NCBI GenBank assembly: GCA_003164135.1
Contig: PLSD01000018.1
Coordinates: 61,068 to 125,067, forward strand
Origin: Acetobacteraceae bacterium
GTDB lineage: Bacteria; Pseudomonadota; Alphaproteobacteria; Acetobacterales; Acetobacteraceae
Length of the DNA: 64,000 nt
Direction: 5' to 3'
Shown: positions 58,828 to 64,000 of the stretch, piece after piece
How the letters are laid out: the number at the start of each line of letters is the position of its first letter
Position numbering within the stretch: the first letter of the stretch is position 1
The notes under the pieces: generated by a model
Databases searched by the model: none
What the model saw: only the letters and a program-made list of their open reading frames with translations
Told to the model about the DNA's origin: nothing
Program-made: the position numbers and the translations under genes

Positions 58828-59471
58828 CAGCCCACCTCCTGCACAAGCGACAAACGCCATACCGCCGCAACCTGCTCAACCGCCGTCACAATAAAGCGCT
58901 CGCCACGTTCCGTGTTCAAAATATCCGCGACATGCGGCTGCACACCGGCTACCACCGGCAACAACGCACTGAACCCCGGCACTTTCGTATCGTCAGGCAA
59001 CCCCGCCCTGGTCCTGTCACCAATACCACCCACCAGCAGGCTTGCCGGAAACCCCGCTAGCAGCATCGTCTGCGTGCCCGGCAGCACGGCGCCATATCCG
59101 TTCAACCCCGCCAGCACCGGCGCCGCCGGCCGCGCCAGACTCACGACCGCATTCGTCATCACCACCAGCATCGGCTTCGGCGGCTCAATCGCAGCCACAA
59201 AAACCGTACCTTCCTGCCCCGCCAGATAGTCACCAGCCTGCAAATAGCTCCAATCCGCCCAAGCCTGCCGGAACGGCACACCAAAGCCACTGGGCGCCGC
59301 CACAGACCCACCAGGCAGCACGAAGGCAACGCACAAGCGCAAAAACCGCTTATCCAGGTCCACCGGCGCCACGGGCCCATCTGGCCGGTAGGCATCATGC
59401 AAAAACCCTACCCGCCGCGCCGCGCAACCCGCCCCGTAGGCAAGCCGGTCCGCCAATCGCACACCATCCAT
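58827..59471 (-). CDS. Phage structural protein of unknown role
   Basis: A 214-residue protein: FRQAWADWSYLQAGDYLAGQ near 68-87 and GTVFVAAIEPPKPMLVVMTN, followed by AVVSLARP. I recognise the style from phage neck regions but not a named family. The position between the connector-like gene and the tail-completion gene suggests a head-tail joining role. Confidence 0.5.
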   Translation of the reverse strand: MDGVRLADRLAYGAGCAARRVGFLHDAYRPDGPVAPVDLDKRFLRLCVAFVLPGGSVAAPSGFGVPFRQAWADWSYLQAGDYLAGQEGTVFVAAIEPPKPMLVVMTNAVVSLARPAAPVLAGLNGYGAVLPGTQTMLLAGFPASLLVGGIGDRTRAGLPDDTKVPGFSALLPVVAGVQPHVADILNTERGERFIVTAVEQVAAVWRLSLVQEVG

Positions 59472-59472
59472 G

Positions 59473-59868
59473 TCACACCACCAACGTAACGCCGGCCTGC
59501 GCCAATGCCGGCCCCGGCGGCACGCCTAAAAATCCACAAAGCCGCCGCCGCCAGTTGTCGAACAAGTTAGTCCGGTCCCGCATCTCATCGGCATTATGCG
59601 TCCACGCCGTGGCACTTTCGGTGTCCAGATTTTCCGAGGTCTTAGGCACTGCCACTTCCAGTGTCGCCAGCGTCGAGATATACTGCAACGTGACTGCAAC
59701 CTCCGCAGGCGCCAGATTATTCATCCGGTACTCCAGGGTCCCATACCCCTGAAAGAACCGCCAGGAACTAAACCCGGCAGCCCCGGCGCCATAAGCCGGA
59801 TACCCGCAGAACCTGCGAATATCCGCCTTCTGGCCATCAGTGAAACACGGCGCCACGCTTCCCGGCAT
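59473..59868 (-). CDS. Probable head-tail connector
   Basis: A 131-residue protein with a gp6/gp15-like helical pattern: FTDGQKADIRRFCGYPAYGA then FQGYGTLEYRMNNLAPAEVA, ending with RDRTNLFDNWRRRLCGFLGV. The ATG at 59868 is 2 bp after the stop of the upstream gene; two earlier in-frame Met codons lie in that gene. A connector role is inferred from position. Confidence 0.55.
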   Translation of the reverse strand: MPGSVAPCFTDGQKADIRRFCGYPAYGAGAAGFSSWRFFQGYGTLEYRMNNLAPAEVAVTLQYISTLATLEVAVPKTSENLDTESATAWTHNADEMRDRTNLFDNWRRRLCGFLGVPPGPALAQAGVTLVV

Positions 59869-59869
59869 G

Positions 59870-60178
59870 TCAGTATGTATCCCCATCGCCCAGCGTGAAA
59901 TACACCGTGCCACTACCAGAACTCAGCAGCACGGCCGCATGATTAACAAACGGGCCACCACCCACCAGCATCCTGCCACCCGCCGGCACCGGCGTATCAT
60001 TCACAGTCGCCGTCAATCCGCTCGCCCCACCGAGACGGAAAAATGCCGTCGAGGCCGCGGAGTTATAGATCAGAACCGCATTCCCGCCCCCTACCAGCGC
60101 AATCGAACTAACGCTGTTCGTGGCGGCGGCACTGGCGGTGCCAGCGGGCCGGAATGGTTGCGTCGAACCTGTTGACAT
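59870..60178 (-). CDS. Small capsid-associated protein, possible head decoration
   Basis: A 102-residue beta-rich protein: ATNSVSSIALVGGGNAVLIY, FFRLGGASGLTATV, then GSGTVYFTLGDGDTY. Such small Gly/Ser/Thr-rich proteins after the capsid gene are often decoration or fibre-like capsid proteins. It starts 12 bp after the major capsid protein. Confidence 0.5.
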   Translation of the reverse strand: MSTGSTQPFRPAGTASAAATNSVSSIALVGGGNAVLIYNSAASTAFFRLGGASGLTATVNDTPVPAGGRMLVGGGPFVNHAAVLLSSGSGTVYFTLGDGDTY

Positions 60179-60190
60179 TATTCTCGCCCC

Positions 60191-61513
60191 TTAACCAATA
60201 TGCTCGATCATCACGGCGCGCTTGTAATTCGCATTCGTTGCGGTCGGCACCGTTGTGGGTGTCGTGGTAGTATCGGAGGGTGCACAGAATCCTCCAATCC
60301 AGTACCAGCTCTGCGCGATAATCTGTTGCAAGCGGTCAATCGGCTCACGCGTCACCATCGCCACGTTATCGATCACATTCACCAGGCTGTCCTTCGGCGC
60401 CACGTCATCGGCCGCCATGCCCGCGAAATCACCCTCGATCAGCGCGCCCTGACCACAAACAATCGGCCGCCGCACAAACAGATTGGAAATGCTCGGATGG
60501 TTCTGCACATACGCTTCGGTCGTGGTAATAAACCGCAGACCGAGGAAATCACTTACCATCCCCTGGCGGAACACCGGATTAGACGACGTCGCGCCCTGGA
60601 ACAACTGCTTGAAATCTGGATCGGAGAACAACTGCCGTGCCGAAACCGGATCAAGATAACAATTGTAAACACCATCAACCAGCGGTACCGCATTCCGGCG
60701 CAGCAATGCCACGGCGTCAAGCAGATTACCCATGCTCAACGTATCGGTCGCCTGCAACGCAGCGGTCGTGTTCCGGCTGGCCGGCCGCACAATGGAACTC
60801 GCCGTCGCCGCCTGCACCGCATTGCCCACGGTCCCGTCGGCAACCGTCACATTACCCGAAAACAGCAACTGCCCGGAAATGCCATTCGGCGCCGTCGACA
60901 CATTGGTCGCATCCGGCGTCACACCCACAACAGTGTACAGGTTAGAGCCCACAGTTACTGCAAGCGGATAGGTGGCCGATACCGTCTGCTGCACACCGCT
61001 GGAAAATGCCGTTTGGAAACCGCGGACGTCATCAACTTCGACACTGGCGCCAGCCGAACCAAGCGTCGTAATCACGCGCGTATTGCCGCCAAAATACGGG
61101 GCAAACAGCGCATTCCGCGCCAGTTCATCCAAGCTGCGCGCCGCCTGCTCACCATTCGTTGCGGCATTCTGGAGAAACAGACTGGCGATACCGACGCGGC
61201 TCGTCACCATGTTCAAATCTTGCGTCGCCGCATAAAAATTCAGGGAAATGGTGTACTGCTCAACCCCCCAGTTGGTCGAAGTCAGGCCATTGTCGAGATT
61301 CGTATTCGTCGAAGCAGCCAACGGCACCGTCACACTTGGCTTCAGGCCGGCACGCGTCTTTGTCAACGTCTCGCCAATGCCAACGGAAAACTCTTCACGG
61401 TCAGCAATCAGCCGGTAGCCCAACCGCGACTTCAGCGCAGTCTCAAACTCTCGTTCCAGAAAACCCTGCTGAATAATCGGCTGCAATGCGGCGGGAAAAT
61501 TTTGGATGCCCAT
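60191..61513 (-). CDS. Major capsid protein
   Basis: A 440-residue protein, the largest in the head section. LQPIIQQGFLEREFETALKS near the start, DTLSMGNLLDAVALLRRNAV near 255, CYLDPVSARQLFSDPDFKQL near 281 and the N-terminal IGETLTKTRAGLKPSVTVPL fit HK97-fold capsid proteins of the N4-gp56-like sort. No N-terminal protease or scaffold is fused. It follows the scaffold-like gene after a 103-bp gap with a hairpin. Confidence 0.8.
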   Translation of the reverse strand: MGIQNFPAALQPIIQQGFLEREFETALKSRLGYRLIADREEFSVGIGETLTKTRAGLKPSVTVPLAASTNTNLDNGLTSTNWGVEQYTISLNFYAATQDLNMVTSRVGIASLFLQNAATNGEQAARSLDELARNALFAPYFGGNTRVITTLGSAGASVEVDDVRGFQTAFSSGVQQTVSATYPLAVTVGSNLYTVVGVTPDATNVSTAPNGISGQLLFSGNVTVADGTVGNAVQAATASSIVRPASRNTTAALQATDTLSMGNLLDAVALLRRNAVPLVDGVYNCYLDPVSARQLFSDPDFKQLFQGATSSNPVFRQGMVSDFLGLRFITTTEAYVQNHPSISNLFVRRPIVCGQGALIEGDFAGMAADDVAPKDSLVNVIDNVAMVTREPIDRLQQIIAQSWYWIGGFCAPSDTTTTPTTVPTATNANYKRAVMIEHIG

Positions 61514-61581
61514 GGGCAGATATTCCTTATGTTATGGCGTGATTTATCAACAACCAAAGGGCACGGCCCAATGGATGCTCT

Positions 61582-61600
61582 GCAAGGGAAAAACCCTTGC
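61582..61600. other. Perfect hairpin upstream of the capsid gene
   Basis: GCAAGGG-N5-CCCTTGC, a perfect 7-bp stem with a 5-nt A loop (plus strand), in the 103-bp gap before the capsid start. On the transcribed minus strand no T-run follows, so a terminator is unlikely; mRNA processing or stability of the capsid message is a possibility. Confidence 0.55.
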
Positions 61601-61616
61601 GCCCGAGTAATTCAGT

Positions 61617-62006
61617 TCAGCGGCGGCGCAGCAACGCGGTCCGCGCGGCAAGCCATTCTTCGTGGCTCAGATCATTGGCATGGCGCGTCCGCGGCGGTTC
61701 CGGCCGCGGCGGATTAGCCGCGGCCGATGACGAGTTTGCCGCACCGAACAACCAAGGCTTTGCCCGTTTCAGCCTAGCCAGCAGCGCCGGCGCATCCGCG
61801 ACTTCACCACTATCAGTCAACCGCACGTCAGCCATATCCAGCAACTTCAACCCGTCGAGATCAACCATCCCGGCGCGCAGCGCTTCCGCCTTCAGTTCGG
61901 CCCGGATCAACCTTGCATCCGTGTCCATCTGTACCCGGCTCAAGGCCGCCTCCGCGGTCTCTGCTCGGGTCTGCCAGTCCTCTACGCTATTCGTCTCATC
62001 TGTCAT
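61617..62006 (-). CDS. Scaffold-like protein
   Basis: A 129-residue protein with a helical first half (DWQTRAETAEAALSRVQMDT) and a Pro/Arg-rich C-terminal part (PPRPEPPRTRH then EEWLAARTALLRRR). Location between portal and capsid and the charged helical make-up fit a capsid scaffold. It overlaps the portal stop by 4 nt. Confidence 0.6.
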   Translation of the reverse strand: MTDETNSVEDWQTRAETAEAALSRVQMDTDARLIRAELKAEALRAGMVDLDGLKLLDMADVRLTDSGEVADAPALLARLKRAKPWLFGAANSSSAAANPPRPEPPRTRHANDLSHEEWLAARTALLRRR

Positions 62007-63397
62007 GGAGTATCCTGATCAATAGCATTTAATTCGGCGGCGACATCGGTAATGCTATGCGATGCCGCGATCGTCTTCACCGCCGTCTCGCGGGAAAGCT
62101 GTCCGGCATTCGTCAAGGTCGCAATGGCCTGCGCCTCCTTCAACCGGTCATCGGCCGAAAGCGGATACCAGCGGGGCCACCGCAAAGTGAGCCTTTGCCC
62201 CGAATCCAGCGGTGGTACTGTTTCACCCATCACGGTCAATGGGAAAACCTGCGATGCCCGCAGCACCATTTTCATCAACGCCAAAATTCCGCCGTCGCCG
62301 TAGGAAATTCTCAAATTATCCGCGAGCCAGATCAGCCCCTGGTTCATCAGCTCCAATGCGCGGCCGGATTGCGCGGCCGTCAGCCTCTCGGCACTGGCCC
62401 GGTTCCCATGAACACTCTCCAATGCAAACTCGCGCAAAGTCCGCACGTAGGAGATTACCGCCTCACACGCCGTACCGCCAATTTCCAGTAGCTTCGCATC
62501 ACCCTTTTCTGAGACCACCAGTGCGTTCCCCGCACCTTTCACGATTTCGGAGTCACTCGTCGCAGGCTCCTTGATCAACAACGTTGGATCGGAACTATAC
62601 TTCAGCCCCCTCCCCGCCTGGCTCAGCTGATAATCAATCTCGATATTTGTCTCGATCGCCGCCCTGAACGTACAAGCCCCATCCACCCCATCCCCGCCAG
62701 GCAGATTGCGTATCCACACCAGCGGCACAAATCCAAGACCATGCTTAACACTGCGCACATCATCGCGCACCGGCTGTCCACTCGGATCGTTCACCAGCCA
62801 AGGCAAACACCAGGTCTCCGCCTCACTATCCCAGGTCCGCTGAAACCAATACACCGCACTCACGTCGATATTTTGATAATCCTGCCCGGCCAGATCAGCG
62901 CCAGTCACTTTATATTTCTCTGTCACCCGGCTTAACGTGTCAGGTGCCTGCACATTCCACACCGGCGTCAAATACTGGCTTTCCAGCACGGTAAAAAATA
63001 TTCGCCCCTTTAGCACACGCAATAAAATCGCGACCGATCCAACAGACCCTCGGATTGCCGCGTCAATCATCACCTCATTCAGGCGGCTCTCCGAGATAAT
63101 GTCGCTTAAAACCCTGGCGAGTGCGGAATCAGCGCATTCCACCACCGGGAAATGCCCCGCACTGAACAACAGCGCCACAGAATCCTCAACCACAATCCGG
63201 CTCAGCCCATAGCGCACGGAAGGACGCCGCAAGCGCAAAGGTACATATTCCCCCGCGCCATTACGCTCTTCATGAAACTGATACGGAAGATTGTCGTAGA
63301 TCGTCCCATCCAGCACCCGGCGCAAAATATCCAGCCGTGCCACGCGTGCCGGCATCCCAGCGTCGGTTGGCACCGTGTCGCAAATCGTCTCGAACAT
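62003..63397 (-). CDS. Portal protein
   Basis: A 464-residue portal of the SPP1 gp6-like group. YRLGRIVVEDSV-like (GLSRIVVEDSVALLFSAGHF) lies near 64-83; ALAEIDYQLSQ-like (ETNIEIDYQLSQAGRGLKYS) near 250; and TLRWPRWYPLSADDRLKEAQ near 415, ending in the helical SRETAVKTIA. The ring takes DNA into the head and binds the terminase encoded just upstream (24 bp). Confidence 0.85.
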   Translation of the reverse strand: MFETICDTVPTDAGMPARVARLDILRRVLDGTIYDNLPYQFHEERNGAGEYVPLRLRRPSVRYGLSRIVVEDSVALLFSAGHFPVVECADSALARVLSDIISESRLNEVMIDAAIRGSVGSVAILLRVLKGRIFFTVLESQYLTPVWNVQAPDTLSRVTEKYKVTGADLAGQDYQNIDVSAVYWFQRTWDSEAETWCLPWLVNDPSGQPVRDDVRSVKHGLGFVPLVWIRNLPGGDGVDGACTFRAAIETNIEIDYQLSQAGRGLKYSSDPTLLIKEPATSDSEIVKGAGNALVVSEKGDAKLLEIGGTACEAVISYVRTLREFALESVHGNRASAERLTAAQSGRALELMNQGLIWLADNLRISYGDGGILALMKMVLRASQVFPLTVMGETVPPLDSGQRLTLRWPRWYPLSADDRLKEAQAIATLTNAGQLSRETAVKTIAASHSITDVAAELNAIDQDTP

Positions 63398-63421
63398 GCA
63401 ACCTCACAGTTTAATGTATCA

Positions 63422-64000
63422 TCAGCGCCCCAGCAGCGGCACATTCACCCGCCGCGCCGCCTGGGCAGTCGTTGTCGCCAGCGTATTCACGGCGCGCGAG
63501 AGTGCATCAACCTGATCGTCTTTTTTTGAATCAGGAAACGCCGCTATCTCACTTAAAAAATTTTCATTCCACGGCGCTGCCAGCAGCGCCAGTTTCCCGG
63601 CGTCAACCTGTGTCGCCGCCGGCATCGCCCGCATAATCTTCGCCCCCGTCTCGGGCGAAGCAACCACTTGAAATCCACTCAGGCTTCTCGTCAGCATGGC
63701 AACCTGCGCCGCGCCCGCTTGCCCAGGATCCTGCGGCAAAGCCAAAATCGTACTCACACCATCGGCCTTCGCCGTCGCATGAATCCTTGCCTCAACCTGT
63801 GCCGGCGAGCCTTGAAATCTTATCACATCCAGTACAACAAGCAGGCCATCCGCCGCCAACCCCAGCTTCAACCCCACCGTATAATCCGGATTCCGCCCAA
63901 TCCCCGGCAAACTCGAAGCCAAATCCCACGCCCGCACCGTACGCATAATCCCCGGCGCCTCAGCCAAAACCCGTATCGCCTCCGCCTTAAACAACGCCGC
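63422..64000 (-). CDS. Large terminase subunit, C-terminal part (cut by the window edge)
   Basis: The last 190 or so residues of a large terminase. The RNase H-like nuclease domain is visible: VRAWDLASS carries the first metal-binding Asp, LLVVLDVIRFQGS the second strand, and DDQVDALSRAV the last acidic motif. The ATPase part lies beyond 64000 in the same open frame. It packages DNA into the head. Confidence 0.88.
   Translation of the reverse strand, partial: AALFKAEAIRVLAEAPGIMRTVRAWDLASSLPGIGRNPDYTVGLKLGLAADGLLVVLDVIRFQGSPAQVEARIHATAKADGVSTILALPQDPGQAGAAQVAMLTRSLSGFQVVASPETGAKIMRAMPAATQVDAGKLALLAAPWNENFLSEIAAFPDSKKDDQVDALSRAVNTLATTTAQAARRVNVPLLGR

Overview
The window looks like a stretch of chromosome from a GC-rich alphaproteobacterium, most likely of the Acetobacteraceae/Rhodospirillales type. 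The clues are the protein families, the alphaproteobacterial gene order of the flagellar clusters, the high GC of the host part, and a dispersed GC-rich double-hairpin repeat. No rRNA or tRNA is present, so the genus cannot be fixed. The window has three parts: flagellar and chemotaxis genes (1-34006), a short run of housekeeping genes (34008-38415), and the structural, tail and lysis half of a contractile-tailed prophage that runs off the right edge (38417-64000).

Flagellar part. A leftward operon of overlapping or almost touching genes runs fliE-fliF-fliG-fliK-fliM/N-fliQ-flhA-fliA-motA-motB-(small membrane protein)-fliH-fliI-fliJ-flgL-(sulfotransferase/glycosyltransferase fusion). A rightward set carries HEAT-repeat protein-cheR-response regulator-cheY-(possible CheZ-like protein) and ends at a clear terminator. 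A second rightward operon follows: flgB-C-D-E-F-G-H-I-J-K-fliL-fliO-fliP-fliQ-fliR-flhB. Together these encode the rod, hook, rings, C-ring, export gate, ATPase, stator and flagellar sigma factor. Flagellin, filament cap, flgA, flgM and cheA/cheW/cheB are not in the window.

The flagellar genes have several oddities. FliM and FliN are one open frame with a good internal ribosome binding site before the FliN part. There are two different FliQ proteins. FliA lacks most of the sigma-3 region. The signal-peptide region of fliP contains a palindromic element of about 240 bp. A 1152-residue sulfotransferase-glycosyltransferase fusion ends the fli operon.

Housekeeping part: a SOUL haem-binding protein, an FAD-dependent ferredoxin reductase, an EcsC-family protein, ribosomal proteins L35 and L20, and RecX.

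Prophage part (all leftward, so transcription starts beyond 64000): terminase C-terminus, portal, scaffold-like protein, major capsid protein, neck proteins, tail sheath, tail tube, tail assembly chaperone with a programmed -1 frameshift extension, a short basic protein where the tape measure is expected, baseplate proteins (U/D/X/V/W/J/I types), a set of fibres and spikes, and a lysis cassette. It is more AT-rich than the flagellar region, especially near 50-56 kb. No integrase, repressor or replication gene is visible at the recX end.
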